Shown one piece after another: positions 52,740 through 61,986 of a stretch of DNA of 64,000 nucleotides. The translations under genes and the position numbers were made by a program. Below the pieces are notes generated by a model. It was not told the origin of the DNA and made no database searches. It saw nothing but the letters and a program-made list of their open reading frames with translations. The stretch lies in the NCBI GenBank assembly GCA_039888615.1, contig JBDQQS010000008.1. One strand, written 5' to 3'. Each line of letters opens with the position of its first letter. Positions within the stretch are counted from its first letter, which is position 1. This DNA comes from Flavimaribacter sp039888615 (GTDB lineage Bacteria > Pseudomonadota > Alphaproteobacteria > Rhizobiales > Rhizobiaceae).

Positions 52740-54092
52740 ATGGCGCCGAACATTATCGTATTCCTGACCGACGATCACGGCCAGTGGGCGCTCGGCTCAT
52801 CGGGAAATCCGGTGCTCGAGACGCCCAATCTCGACTACCTCGCCCGCACGGGCGCGGTGATGGAAAACGCCTTCACGCCGACGCCGGTCTGTTCGCCGGC
52901 GCGCGCCTGCTTACTGACAGGTCTTACTGCCTCGCAGCATGGCGTGCATGATTATCTCGACAACGCGCCGGCGCGTTTCGGGCGGGATTGGCTGGAGGGC
53001 CAGGAAACAGCGGCCGAACTGCTGCAATCGGCCGGATATGAGACGGGGCTGGTCGGCAAGTGGCATCTGGGAAACGACAGGAAACCGGCGAGGGGGTTCG
53101 AGCATTGGGGCGCACTTGCGGGCGACTACCCGATCGACGCAGCCGGCCCGGCGCGCTACTGCAAGGACGGCGAGATCGTGACCATCGCCGGCTCCAAGGC
53201 TGACGTGATCACTGACGCCGCGATCGACTTTCTCAAGAAGCGCGACGCGGAAAGGCCGTTTTTCCTCGTGGTGGGGCATGTCTCGACGCATAGCCCGTGG
53301 GAAGGCCATCCGGAGCGTCTGGTGGATCGCTACCGCAGCCATGATTTTGCGGAACTGCCAACGGACAAATCCTATCCCTTCGGCGTGCAGAACCTGGAAT
53401 CCAGAGATCTGATCGATCGTTCGGAACAGGGCGAGGCGCTGGCTCAGTATTACGCCTCGGTGACGGCGATCGACGAGGGTATTGGCCGGATGCTGGATGC
53501 GCTCGACTCCGCTGGCGTGGGCAAAGACACTCTGATCGTCTATACGTCCGATCACGGTCTGAATTGCAGCCATCACGGCATTTGGGGCAAGGGCAACGGC
53601 ACCTTACCGCTCAACATGGTGGAGGAGACGATCCGCATTCCCCTGATTGTTTCTGGGCCAGGCGTGGCGAAGGGGCAAAGAAGAACCGAATTCGTCGATC
53701 ACCTTGACCTGTTTCAAACGCTACTTGATGTCGCAAAGGTCAGTCCCCCGACGGACGTCGACTATGCCGGCCGTTCCTGTCTGGGTCTCCTCGGGGGCGA
53801 AGCCACGTCTGCCTGGCGTGACATGCAGTTCTGCGAATACGGAACAACGCGCATGGCAAGAGGCGGTCGCTACAAATGCGTCGAATGGCTTGATACCGGA
53901 ACTGCGCGTCTTTTCGATCTTGAGGCCGATCCGCGCGAAGAGACCGATATCGCCGGCGATCACCCGGAGCTTTGCCGGTCTTTGAGCGATCTCATCGCGG
54001 TCTACTACGAGCGTTTCAGCACGCCGGAGCACTCCGGCGCTCGGCCGGGCGGGCCAGAGCCCACGAACGAAACTTCTCCCTGGGTATTGTAG
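52740..54092 (+). CDS. Type I sulfatase (cytoplasmic), second copy
   Basis: This sulfatase (450 aa) has the formylglycine motif C51-S-P-A-R55 (PTPVCSPARACLLTGL), metal-site starts NIIVFLTDDHGQW and LIVYTSDHGLNCSHHG, and VGKWHLGN. It has no signal peptide. It differs clearly from the first sulfatase and so probably takes a different ester or works in sequence with it. It starts one base after the permease gene; the start at 52740 fits the family N terminus. Confidence 0.92.
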   Translation: MAPNIIVFLTDDHGQWALGSSGNPVLETPNLDYLARTGAVMENAFTPTPVCSPARACLLTGLTASQHGVHDYLDNAPARFGRDWLEGQETAAELLQSAGYETGLVGKWHLGNDRKPARGFEHWGALAGDYPIDAAGPARYCKDGEIVTIAGSKADVITDAAIDFLKKRDAERPFFLVVGHVSTHSPWEGHPERLVDRYRSHDFAELPTDKSYPFGVQNLESRDLIDRSEQGEALAQYYASVTAIDEGIGRMLDALDSAGVGKDTLIVYTSDHGLNCSHHGIWGKGNGTLPLNMVEETIRIPLIVSGPGVAKGQRRTEFVDHLDLFQTLLDVAKVSPPTDVDYAGRSCLGLLGGEATSAWRDMQFCEYGTTRMARGGRYKCVEWLDTGTARLFDLEADPREETDIAGDHPELCRSLSDLIAVYYERFSTPEHSGARPGGPEPTNETSPWVL

Positions 54093-54367
54093 TTCAGCTT
54101 ACCGCGCAGGCTGCGTCGCCCGGAATGCGATGGCAGCGTGCAGAGCGATGACGAGAACGGCGCGGTGAGATATTGGGCATGGCCCGCCGGTTGGACAGCG
54201 AAGATCCAGGCCGAAAGCGGCAGAAAAAGGACGATTGCCGTGACGAGGCCAGGATTATTTTGCCGGGTGCGGACCGCAGCCACTGTGCGCCCAATCGCTC
54301 CGACATATGTGTCGTGTGATGTAGCTGATTTGCCGGGTCTGATAAACAGGCCCGCCTACGAAATCGG
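54093..54367. other. Intergenic region between convergent sulfatase and guanine deaminase genes
   Basis: These 275 bases hold no gene that can be supported. A minus-strand frame (54283 down to 54005) has one hydrophobic stretch but no ribosome site and overlaps the sulfatase 3' end. No clear terminator was seen. Confidence 0.45.
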
Positions 54368-55684
54368 TCACTGTGTGGCGAGAACGCTCTTCGCCGGTTC
54401 TCCGGCGACATAGGTCTCGACGATCGCGCGGTCGTCGCCGAGCGTCTGCATCAGGAACAGTTCTTCCGCCAGCGTGCCGACTGTTTCCATCCTCAGCTTC
54501 ATGGCCGGCGTAGCTGTGGCGTCCAGTACCACGAGATCGGCGTCGTGACCGGGTTCCAGCGATCCGATCTGCTGGTCGAGGGAAAGCGCCTCTGCATTGC
54601 CGCGCGTCAGCCGCCAGAAGCTTTCCAGCGGCGTTATTCTCTGCCCCTGCAGTTGCAAAACCTTGTAGCCTTCGTCGGCCGTCCTCAACATTGAATAGTT
54701 TGTGCCGCCGCCAACATCGGTCGCGATGGCGATGCGCACGCGCTTCTCGCGTTCGTCCAGCGTCTTTAACGGAAACAGCCCGCTGCCGAGGAACATGTTC
54801 GAGGTTGGACAGAACACGGCGACGGAGCGGCTTTCGGCCATGGCGTCGGACTCGCGCTCGCTCAGGTGTATGCAGTGGCCGAACAGGCTCTTCTCGCCGG
54901 CAAGGCCGTAGTGTTCGTAGACGTCGAAATAGTCTTTCGCAGCCGGATAGAGTTCCTTCGTAAATTCGATTTCCGCAATGTTCTCCGACAAATGCGTCTG
55001 CATGAGGAGATCGGGATATTCGCGCCGCAACGCCGCGGCCATCTCCATCTGTTCCGGCGTCGAGGTGATTGCGAAGCGCGGCGTGATGGCGACGTGCTGC
55101 CGCCCGACGCCGTTCCACCGTTCGATGATCGCCTTCGTGTCGTCGTAGCCGCTCTGCGGCGTGTCGCGCAGTTCAGGCGGCGCGTTGCGGTCCATCATCA
55201 CCTTGCCGCCGACCATGCGCATGTTGCGGCGGTGGCTTTCGGCGAAGAAAGCCTCGGCCGATTCCTTGTGCACCGAGCAATAGGCGACTGCGGTCGTGGT
55301 CCCGTGGCGGGTGAGTTCGTCGAGAAAACGCGCCGCGATGCGCTGCGCGTGGGCCGGATCGCGGAAACGCTGCTCCTCGACGAAGACGTATGTGTTGAGC
55401 CATTCCAGCAGCGCAGGCGCATAGGAGCCAATAACCTGCATCTGCGGCAGGTGAATGTGCGGGTCGATAAACCCCGGCATGACGAGACAGGGCCGGTGAT
55501 CGATGACCGGAGTGTCAGCCGACGCGCTCCCGGCGACGTCCGCGTAATCGCCGGCGGCGGCGATCAGGCCTTCGCGGATCAGCAGCGCTCCGTCTTCTTG
55601 ATAGGTATAGGCCTCGGCGTCGTCGACGGACATCGGTTGCCGCTTGAATGACAGCAACCGCGCGCGAATGAGCTTTTCGGTCAC
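54368..55684 (-). CDS. guaD: Guanine deaminase (amidohydrolase type)
   Basis: This enzyme deaminates guanine to xanthine (438 aa). The first zinc motif is PGFIDPHIHLPQMQ; HLSENIAEIEFTKELYP, FGHCIHLSERE and IATDVGGGTNYSMLRTADEGYK are family signatures. The start is GTG at 55684, two bases after the puuD stop, so it is translated as part of the puuD operon. Xanthine then goes to XdhABC. Confidence 0.9.
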   Translation of the reverse strand: MTEKLIRARLLSFKRQPMSVDDAEAYTYQEDGALLIREGLIAAAGDYADVAGSASADTPVIDHRPCLVMPGFIDPHIHLPQMQVIGSYAPALLEWLNTYVFVEEQRFRDPAHAQRIAARFLDELTRHGTTTAVAYCSVHKESAEAFFAESHRRNMRMVGGKVMMDRNAPPELRDTPQSGYDDTKAIIERWNGVGRQHVAITPRFAITSTPEQMEMAAALRREYPDLLMQTHLSENIAEIEFTKELYPAAKDYFDVYEHYGLAGEKSLFGHCIHLSERESDAMAESRSVAVFCPTSNMFLGSGLFPLKTLDEREKRVRIAIATDVGGGTNYSMLRTADEGYKVLQLQGQRITPLESFWRLTRGNAEALSLDQQIGSLEPGHDADLVVLDATATPAMKLRMETVGTLAEELFLMQTLGDDRAIVETYVAGEPAKSVLATQ

Positions 55685-55686
55685 GT

Positions 55687-56928
55687 CTAGTTCCTGTCGC
55701 CGTGAACCGAAGTCTCGAACCAGGCGACGAGGATTTCGCGCTCGTCCGGTGCGATTTCGGTGACGTTGGCCGGAGGCATGGCGTTGGTGCGGCCCGCCTG
55801 TAGATAAATTTCGCGCGCATGGGCGGCGATTTCGGCGTCGCTTTCCAGAAGCACGCCCTTCGGCGGGAAGTTGACGCCCTGCCAGACCGGATCGTTTGAA
55901 TGGCACATGGAGCAGCGCGAGAGCACAATGTCTTTCACCGCCGGGAAATGCGCATTGTCCGCAAAACGCTGATAGGTGGCCGGAACCGAAGTCTCGCCTT
56001 CTGCGTCCATATCGCTCAGCTTCGGCGGTGAGGACAGCCAGATGATGACGATGAAGATGATCACCGTGACCAGCCAGGTCCAGGTCGGGCTGCCCTGGCG
56101 GGCGTGGCGCGTGTTGAACCAGTGGCGGATGGTGACGCCCATCAGGAAGACGAGGGATGCGATGATCCAGTTATATTCCGTCGCAAAAGCCAGCGGATAA
56201 TGGTTCGACAGCATCAGGAAGATGACCGGCAGGGTCAGGTAGTTGTTGTGCGTCGAACGCTGCTTGGCGATCTTGCCGTAGATCGGATCAGGCGTCTTGC
56301 CCGCGATCAGGTCGGCGACCACGATCTTCTGGTTCGGGATGATGACGAAGAAGACGTTCGCGCTCATGATGGTGGCGGTGAAGGCGCCCAGATGCAGGAG
56401 CGCGGCCCGTCCTGTGAATACTTCCGTATAGGCCCAGGCCATCGCCACCAGCAAAACGTACAGGAACACCATCAGGATCGTGTTGCTGTAGTTGACAAAG
56501 GTCTTGCAGATGAGGTCGTAAGCGATCCAGCCGAAAGCGATGGAAGCGAGCGAGATCAGGATCGCGACCGGTATCGAGATATCCATCACGTTCGGATCGA
56601 TGAGGTAAAGATCGGCCCCGGCGTAATAGACGATGCACAGCATCGCGAAGCCCGACAGCCACGTCGTGTAGGACTCCCACTTGAACCAGGTCAGATGCTC
56701 GGGCATCTCCGGCGGCGCGACCAGATATTTGCGCATATTGTAGAAGCCGCCGCCATGCACCTGCCATTCCTCTCCGCTGACGCCTTCCGGCAGACCTGGT
56801 CGATGCTGCAGCCCGAGATCGAGCGCGATGAAGTAGAAGGAAGATCCGATCCAGGCAATGGCGGTGATCACGTGCAGCCAGCGCGCAGCGAAAGCAAGCC
56901 ATTCCCAGGTGACGGCGAAATCGTACAT
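55687..56928 (-). CDS. puuD: Urate hydroxylase PuuD (membrane urate oxidase with cytochrome c domain)
   Basis: This is a membrane-bound urate oxidase (413 aa) with eight or so helices (first WLAFAARWLHVITAIAWIGS at about 10-29) and a C-terminal cytochrome c domain. The heme motif is C339-S-M-C342-H343. It passes electrons from urate to the respiratory chain and makes no peroxide. The product goes to UraH. It is divergent from a LysR regulator, with a palindrome between. Confidence 0.93.
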   Translation of the reverse strand: MYDFAVTWEWLAFAARWLHVITAIAWIGSSFYFIALDLGLQHRPGLPEGVSGEEWQVHGGGFYNMRKYLVAPPEMPEHLTWFKWESYTTWLSGFAMLCIVYYAGADLYLIDPNVMDISIPVAILISLASIAFGWIAYDLICKTFVNYSNTILMVFLYVLLVAMAWAYTEVFTGRAALLHLGAFTATIMSANVFFVIIPNQKIVVADLIAGKTPDPIYGKIAKQRSTHNNYLTLPVIFLMLSNHYPLAFATEYNWIIASLVFLMGVTIRHWFNTRHARQGSPTWTWLVTVIIFIVIIWLSSPPKLSDMDAEGETSVPATYQRFADNAHFPAVKDIVLSRCSMCHSNDPVWQGVNFPPKGVLLESDAEIAAHAREIYLQAGRTNAMPPANVTEIAPDEREILVAWFETSVHGDRN

Positions 56929-56987
56929 GAAATATCGTCCCCGGCAGTTTTGTTTATTGTGCAGGGCAGCGAGGCTCTTGAAAAGAG

Positions 56988-57008
56988 GAAAGTCGAATGA
57001 TGACTTTC
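56988..57008. promoter_or_regulatory. Candidate LysR operator in the puuD-lysR gap
   Basis: GAAAGTC (56988-56994), seven bases, then GACTTTC (57002-57008) is a perfect inverted repeat. It lies between divergent puuD and the LysR-type gene, in an A/T-rich stretch, and contains the T-N11-A pattern of LysR sites. Confidence 0.6.
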
Positions 57009-57039
57009 AAAAAAATCTGTTAAATCATATGGTCTAACC

Positions 57040-57960
57040 ATGTCATACTTTGAAAATCTTAAGGTCTTCGTCCGCGTCGTCGAACTTGGAAATCTCTCCG
57101 CGGCGGGTCGGGACATGCGTATTTCGCCGGCCGTGGCCAGCAACCGCGTCAAGGAACTGGAGAAATATCTCGGCGTTCGCCTTTTCAACCGCACCACGCG
57201 ACAGCTTACACCGACCGAGCACGGGCAGATCTTCTACAAGGGCGCCAACCGCATCATCCAGGCGGTGGACGACGCCGAGGCGTCAATTGCGTCTGTCTCC
57301 GGCAAGCCTAAGGGAACGATCCGGGTCAGTGCGCCGCTCGGTTTCGGACGGCGTTACATCGCCTCCGGCATACCGGCGTTTCACGACCTTTATCCCGACA
57401 TCGAGGTGCGTCTGCGGCTCTCCGACCACAATGTCGATATCCTCAAGGAACGGATCGACCTTGCGTTCCGCCTCGGCGTGATTGAGGACTCCAGCCTGCG
57501 CATGCGCTCGATCATGGAGTGCGAGCGGGTGCTTTGCGCATCGCCCGCCTATCTGAAGAAACACGGCGCGCCGGCGACGACGGATGCACTGGCCAAGGGA
57601 AATCACAATTGCCTGCTTTTGCGGTTTCCCGGCTCCACCGAACATGCATGGACGCTGCAGACGCCGGAGGGCGTCAGCAAGATCGATGTGCGCGGCGTTT
57701 TCGATTCCGATGACGGCGACGTGCTTCTGGCCTGGGCGCTGGAAGGCCACGGCATCGCGAACCGTCCACGCTTTGAAGTGCAGGCCTATCTTGAGGAGGG
57801 GCGACTGGTCGAAGTATTGAAAGATACGCCGCCGGTTCCCGCCCAACTCGCCGCAATCTATCCGCACAAGGATTTCCAGGACCCCAAGCTGCGGTTGTTC
57901 ATCGATTTCATGACCGCGCGATGCCAGAAAATGATTCTGGAAGCGCTGAACGGGAATTGA
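57040..57960 (+). CDS. LysR family transcriptional regulator
   Basis: This is a LysR-type regulator (306 aa). The N-terminal helix-turn-helix (about 3-62) reads FVRVVELGNLSAAGRDMRISPAVASNRVKELEKYLGVRLFNRTTRQL; the effector domain is periplasmic-binding-like, with APLGFGRRYIASGIPAFHDLYPDIEVRLRLSD. It is divergent from puuD and probably controls the puuD-guaD operon in response to a purine. Its 3' two-thirds is overlapped by an antisense extension of the MBL gene. Confidence 0.9.
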   Translation: MSYFENLKVFVRVVELGNLSAAGRDMRISPAVASNRVKELEKYLGVRLFNRTTRQLTPTEHGQIFYKGANRIIQAVDDAEASIASVSGKPKGTIRVSAPLGFGRRYIASGIPAFHDLYPDIEVRLRLSDHNVDILKERIDLAFRLGVIEDSSLRMRSIMECERVLCASPAYLKKHGAPATTDALAKGNHNCLLLRFPGSTEHAWTLQTPEGVSKIDVRGVFDSDDGDVLLAWALEGHGIANRPRFEVQAYLEEGRLVEVLKDTPPVPAQLAAIYPHKDFQDPKLRLFIDFMTARCQKMILEALNGN

Positions 57961-58692
57961 CGCCAAAAGGCGGCTTTCCGCCATTCCGGCGCTGGTCTGC
58001 GCGAACACGCGGCCGACGTCGGTCGGCGAAGAATGGTGGTCGATCGCGATCTTGATGTTCGGATAGTTGTCGAGGGTCGATTGCCGCGCTGCGGCGACTT
58101 CGTGAATGAAGACATCGGCGCCGTGCGCCTGAGATATCAGGTTTTCGTTGTAACGCGTGTCGTGGGAGTGCACGAAGACATGATCGCCATATTCGACGCG
58201 AAATGCGAAGGCTGTCGGTATGTTGTCGCCGTGATCGACCAGAATGGCGATAATCTTCAATCCGCCGCGGTCATAGACGACTCCTTCTTCGTAGACGTGC
58301 GGGATAATGCGCATGTCCTCCGGGTCGATCTCATGGTCGGCCACGCGGATGTCGCGATCGGGTTTCGTCGCAAGCCAGGCGCCTTCGGCGAGGTACTGCA
58401 CGCCTTCCGGGCCGTAGACGTGCAGAGGACCGCCTCTCCCCGCCCATGCCTGCCGGATGGTGCCCGACATCAGGAGATCGAAAATGCCGCTATAGTGGTC
58501 GGAATGGTAATGCGACAGGATGATCGTATCGACATATCCGACGGGAAGTCCGAGCTGCGACAGTCGAATAACCGCGCCGCGACCGCAATCGATCAGGACG
58601 CGCTGTTCGCCCGCTTCAATAAGGGTGGATGTTCCGAACGCCTGAACGCTTGGGTTCGGAATGCCGGTTCCCAGCAGCGTAATCTTCAGCAT
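57283..58692 (-). pseudogene. 3'-truncated MBL-fold hydrolase reading into antisense of the LysR gene
   Basis: The first 230 or so residues form a clear MBL-fold hydrolase: MLKITLLGTGIPNPSVQAFG, the metal motif SHYHSDH at about 61-67, VDHGDNIPTAFAFR, and IDHHSSPTDVGRVFAQT. In this family the sequence should go on with a further metal-binding histidine in a S-H-I-like stretch and end at about 290-310 aa. Here homology-like sequence ends near 57995, and the frame runs on for 234 codons through the antisense strand of the LysR gene. This points to a lost 3' end, so the gene is probably inactive or chimeric. Confidence 0.6.
57969..57982 (-). terminator. Short hairpin at the LysR/MBL convergent junction
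   Basis: GGCGG (57969-57973) and CCGCC (57978-57982) form a 5-bp stem with a 4-base loop. On the minus strand it is followed by CTTTTGG, which suits a weak terminator for the MBL transcript; on the plus strand it lies nine bases after the LysR stop. Confidence 0.45.
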
Positions 58693-58750
58693 GGGTTTTC
58701 CGACGTCGCGACTAACATGTAAAACTATTCCTCATTCCATTTGGATATAA

Positions 58751-58786
58751 TTTTCGCATATCGAAAATATTTGCACATATCGAAAA
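58751..58786. promoter_or_regulatory. Inverted and direct repeats upstream of the MBL gene
   Basis: TTTTCG (58751-58756)-N5-CGAAAA (58762-58767) is an inverted repeat, and CATATCGAAAA occurs twice (58757-58767 and 58776-58786). They lie 59-94 bases upstream of the MBL start in A/T-rich DNA, a likely operator pair. Confidence 0.5.
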
Positions 58787-58839
58787 GCCAAAGAGGAACC
58801 GGGCCGTCGTCAAGCTTTTATGTGTACGGGTTGCGGGTT

Positions 58840-59649
58840 TTACGACTGAGAATGACTGCCAAGTACGGTCACCAGTTCGGCGGCGACGAGCGCTGCAATT
58901 ACGGCCGGCCGCTTGTCACGGACCTGCGAGCCGCCGATCGGGCATACGAGCCGCGTCGGGTCGGCGCCGCCGCCTTCCTTCTTCAGCCAGCTTCGCAACT
59001 GGGCGAGCTTTGTCTTCGAGCCGATCATCCCGACATAGGGGGCGTCATGGCGCTGCAACGCCTGCTCGATGATGATGAAATCCTGCGCATGTTCATGGGT
59101 CATCGTCACATAGGCGGAGCCTGCCGGCGCATCGGCGATGACGCTTTCAGGCACTGCGGTCAGGCGTTTCTCCACTCTGTCGGTCGCGCCGTCCAACTCC
59201 GCTTTGCGGCTTTCAACGAGCACGGTGCGCACAGGCAGCAAAGAGAGCGCTTCGGCGAGCGCCTTGCCGACATGGCCGGCGCCGAAGACGTAGACGCAGG
59301 GCAGGGCGTCTTCTTCCTTGCGGCATTCGGCTCTCAGGGCGTCATGGCTTGCGGCGTCCAGCCTGACGAACGAAAGCGCGACATTGCCGCCGCAGCACTG
59401 GCCGATCTCGGGTCCGAGCGGGATGTCAAGATGCGCCGAAGTCACTCCGGAAATCAGCAGTTCGCGGGCCTTTTCAATGCCCGCAAGCTCAAGCTGACCG
59501 CCGCCGATCGTACCGGCCTGCGCCAGGGCTGAAACGAGCATCCACGTGCCTTTTTCGCGAGGTGTGGAGCCGCGCGCATTGGCGACGGTGATCCTGATCA
59601 GCGGCTCGCCGGCGTCCAGCAGTTCAATCGGCGAGAGCGGTCGCGCCAT
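58840..59649 (-). CDS. xdhC: Xanthine dehydrogenase accessory protein XdhC
   Basis: This molybdenum-cofactor insertion protein (269 aa) has the N-terminal XdhC/CoxI motif GSTPREKGTWMLV, EIGQCCGGNVALSF, and a Rossmann-like C-terminal part (CVYVFGAGHVGKALAEAL, and YVGMIGSKTK). It sulfurates and delivers Mo cofactor to XdhB. It starts three bases after xdhB ends. Confidence 0.92.
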   Translation of the reverse strand: MARPLSPIELLDAGEPLIRITVANARGSTPREKGTWMLVSALAQAGTIGGGQLELAGIEKARELLISGVTSAHLDIPLGPEIGQCCGGNVALSFVRLDAASHDALRAECRKEEDALPCVYVFGAGHVGKALAEALSLLPVRTVLVESRKAELDGATDRVEKRLTAVPESVIADAPAGSAYVTMTHEHAQDFIIIEQALQRHDAPYVGMIGSKTKLAQLRSWLKKEGGGADPTRLVCPIGGSQVRDKRPAVIAALVAAELVTVLGSHSQS

Positions 59650-59652
59650 GGA

Positions 59653-61986
59653 TCATGCCTTCTTCATCCGTTCGACGGCCATGAGAATGCGTTCGGGTGT
59701 CGCCGGTGCGTCGAGGCACGGGCAGACACGGTAATGGGCCACACTGGCGACGGCCATCGAAAGGGCCTCGAGTACGGAATTGGCGAGCATGAACGGCGGT
59801 TCGCCGACAGCCTTGGAGCGCCGGATTGTGCGTTCGCGATTGGTCGACCACTGGGCGAGCGTCACGTTGAAAGTCTTCGGCTTGTCGGAAGCGAGCGGTA
59901 TCTTGTAGGTCGACGGCGCGTGGGTGCGCAGCCTGCCCTTGTCGTCCCACCATAGTTCTTCTGTCGTCAGCCAGCCCATACCCTGCACGAAACCGCCCTG
60001 AACCTGTCCAAGGTCGATCGCCGGATTGAGCGACTTGCCGACGTCGTGGAGGATGTCGACACGGTCGACATGATACTCGCCGGTCAGCGTATCGATGCTG
60101 ACTTCGGAAACTGAAGCCCCGTAGGCGAAATAGAAGAACGGTCGGCCCTGGCCCTTGTCGCGGTCCCAGTGGATTTTCGGCGTCTTGTAGAATCCGGCGG
60201 CCGACAGCTGCACACGCGCCATATAGGCCTGCTTGATCATGTCGGCGAACGGGATCAACTGGTTGCCGACGCGCATGTGGTTCGGCACGAAATCGATCTG
60301 TTCTTCAGGCACGCCGTATTGCTCGGAAGCGAACATCACCAGCCGCGTCTTGATCTGCTGCGCGGCATTGGCTGCGGCCATGCCGTTGAGGTCGGAGCCG
60401 GAAGAAGCGGCGGTCGCCGACGTGTTCGGCACCTTGCCGGTGTGGGTCGCCGTGATGCGTACATTTTCCAGGTCGATCTGGAATTCGTCCGCGACAACCT
60501 GGGCCACTTTTGTATTGAGACCCTGGCCCATCTCGGTGCCGCCATGGTTCAGATGGACAGAGCCGTCCTGGTAGACATGGACGAGGGCGCCCGCCTGGTT
60601 AAAGAAGGTGGCGGTGAAGGAAATGCCGAACTTGACGGGCGTGAGCGCGATCCCCTTGCGGATGATCTTGCTCGTCCGGTTGAAGTCGATGACCGCCTTG
60701 CGCCGCGCCTGATAATCGGAGCTTTCCTCGATCTCGTCGACGATGCGCGCGATGATGTTGTCTTCCACCTTCTGGTGGTAGGGCGTAACGTTGCGCTTGT
60801 CCTCGTCGTAGAAGTTGACCCGGCGGATATCCAGCGGATCCCTGCCCAGCCGGTAGGCGATTTCCTCGATCACCCGTTCGCCGCCGATCATGCCCTGCGG
60901 GCCGCCGAAACCGCGAAAGGCGGTGTTCGAGACCGTATTGGTCATCATCGGCCGGGAGGTCAGGCGAGTGTTCGGCAGGAAATAGCAATTGTCGACATGG
61001 AAGAGCGCGCGGTCAGTCACCGGTCCCGACAGGTCGGAGGAGAAGCCGCAGCGGGCGGCGAAGGTCGCCTCAAGCGCCTCGATCCGGCCGTCATTATCGT
61101 AGGCGACGTCGTAGGCGATGTGGAAATCATGCCGCTTGCCGGTGACGGTCATGTCCTCGTCGCGGTCCGGCCTGATCTTGACGGGTCGCTTGAGCCGTTT
61201 GGCCGCGATGGCGGCGATGGCGGCGAAGATGTTGCCCTGGGTCTCCTTGCCGCCGAAACCGCCGCCCATGCGGCGGACATTCACGGTGACTGCGTTGGAT
61301 GAGGTTCCGAGCGCGTGCGACACCATGTGCTGGATCTCGCTCGGATGCTGGGTCGATGCGTAGACGGTGACTTCGTCGTCCTCGCCGGGCACGACCAGCG
61401 AGATCTGGCCTTCGAGATAGAAATGATCCTGTCCGCCGACGCGCATTTCGCCTGAAAAGCGGTTTGTGCCATTGGCGAGCGTCGTGTCCACGTCGCCGTA
61501 TTGCAGTTTCAGCGGATCGGTGACGTGCTTGTATCCGGCGTTCATGGCGCCGACGACGTCGGTCTCGAAGGGGAGATCCTCATACTCGATTTCAGCGAGG
61601 GTCGCGGCCCTGCGGGCTTGCTCGCGCGTTTTGGCGATCACGGCGAAGATCGGCTGGCCGTGATAGAGACAAGTGTCGGTGATCAGGATCGGCTCGTCGT
61701 CGAGACCGTTCGGGCTGATGTCGTTGACGCCCGGCACGTCGTCCGCCGTCAGCACGTCGACGACGCCGGAAGCATCGCGCACCTTGTCGAGATTGATCGA
61801 GACGATTTTCGCATGGGCGCGATCGGTCATGCCGAGCGCGGCGTGCAGCGTGCCGATCGGTTCGCCGATATCGTCGGTATATTCAGCCGTTCCGGTGACG
61901 TGCTTGTGGGCGGAATCATGTCGGCGCGGCGCGTGAACGCCGCCGGAGATTTCCGTGCTGCTGGCGGATGTCTGTTCCATGGTCAT
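59653..61986 (-). CDS. xdhB: Xanthine dehydrogenase molybdopterin-binding subunit XdhB
   Basis: This is the catalytic molybdenum subunit (777 aa) for hypoxanthine to xanthine to urate. It has HKHVTGTAEYTDDIGEPIGTLHAA, the GGGFGGKETQGN loop, FRGFGGPQGM, and the C-terminal KAVGEPPFMLANSVLEA with the Mo-site glutamate. It overlaps xdhA by 4 bases. A second in-frame ATG two codons in (61980) is possible. Confidence 0.95.
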   Translation of the reverse strand: MTMEQTSASSTEISGGVHAPRRHDSAHKHVTGTAEYTDDIGEPIGTLHAALGMTDRAHAKIVSINLDKVRDASGVVDVLTADDVPGVNDISPNGLDDEPILITDTCLYHGQPIFAVIAKTREQARRAATLAEIEYEDLPFETDVVGAMNAGYKHVTDPLKLQYGDVDTTLANGTNRFSGEMRVGGQDHFYLEGQISLVVPGEDDEVTVYASTQHPSEIQHMVSHALGTSSNAVTVNVRRMGGGFGGKETQGNIFAAIAAIAAKRLKRPVKIRPDRDEDMTVTGKRHDFHIAYDVAYDNDGRIEALEATFAARCGFSSDLSGPVTDRALFHVDNCYFLPNTRLTSRPMMTNTVSNTAFRGFGGPQGMIGGERVIEEIAYRLGRDPLDIRRVNFYDEDKRNVTPYHQKVEDNIIARIVDEIEESSDYQARRKAVIDFNRTSKIIRKGIALTPVKFGISFTATFFNQAGALVHVYQDGSVHLNHGGTEMGQGLNTKVAQVVADEFQIDLENVRITATHTGKVPNTSATAASSGSDLNGMAAANAAQQIKTRLVMFASEQYGVPEEQIDFVPNHMRVGNQLIPFADMIKQAYMARVQLSAAGFYKTPKIHWDRDKGQGRPFFYFAYGASVSEVSIDTLTGEYHVDRVDILHDVGKSLNPAIDLGQVQGGFVQGMGWLTTEELWWDDKGRLRTHAPSTYKIPLASDKPKTFNVTLAQWSTNRERTIRRSKAVGEPPFMLANSVLEALSMAVASVAHYRVCPCLDAPATPERILMAVERMKKA

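Noticed and set aside
54005..54283. A 92-codon minus-strand frame with one hydrophobic segment
   Set aside because: It lacks a ribosome site, overlaps the end of the sulfatase gene, and has no family resemblance that can be named.
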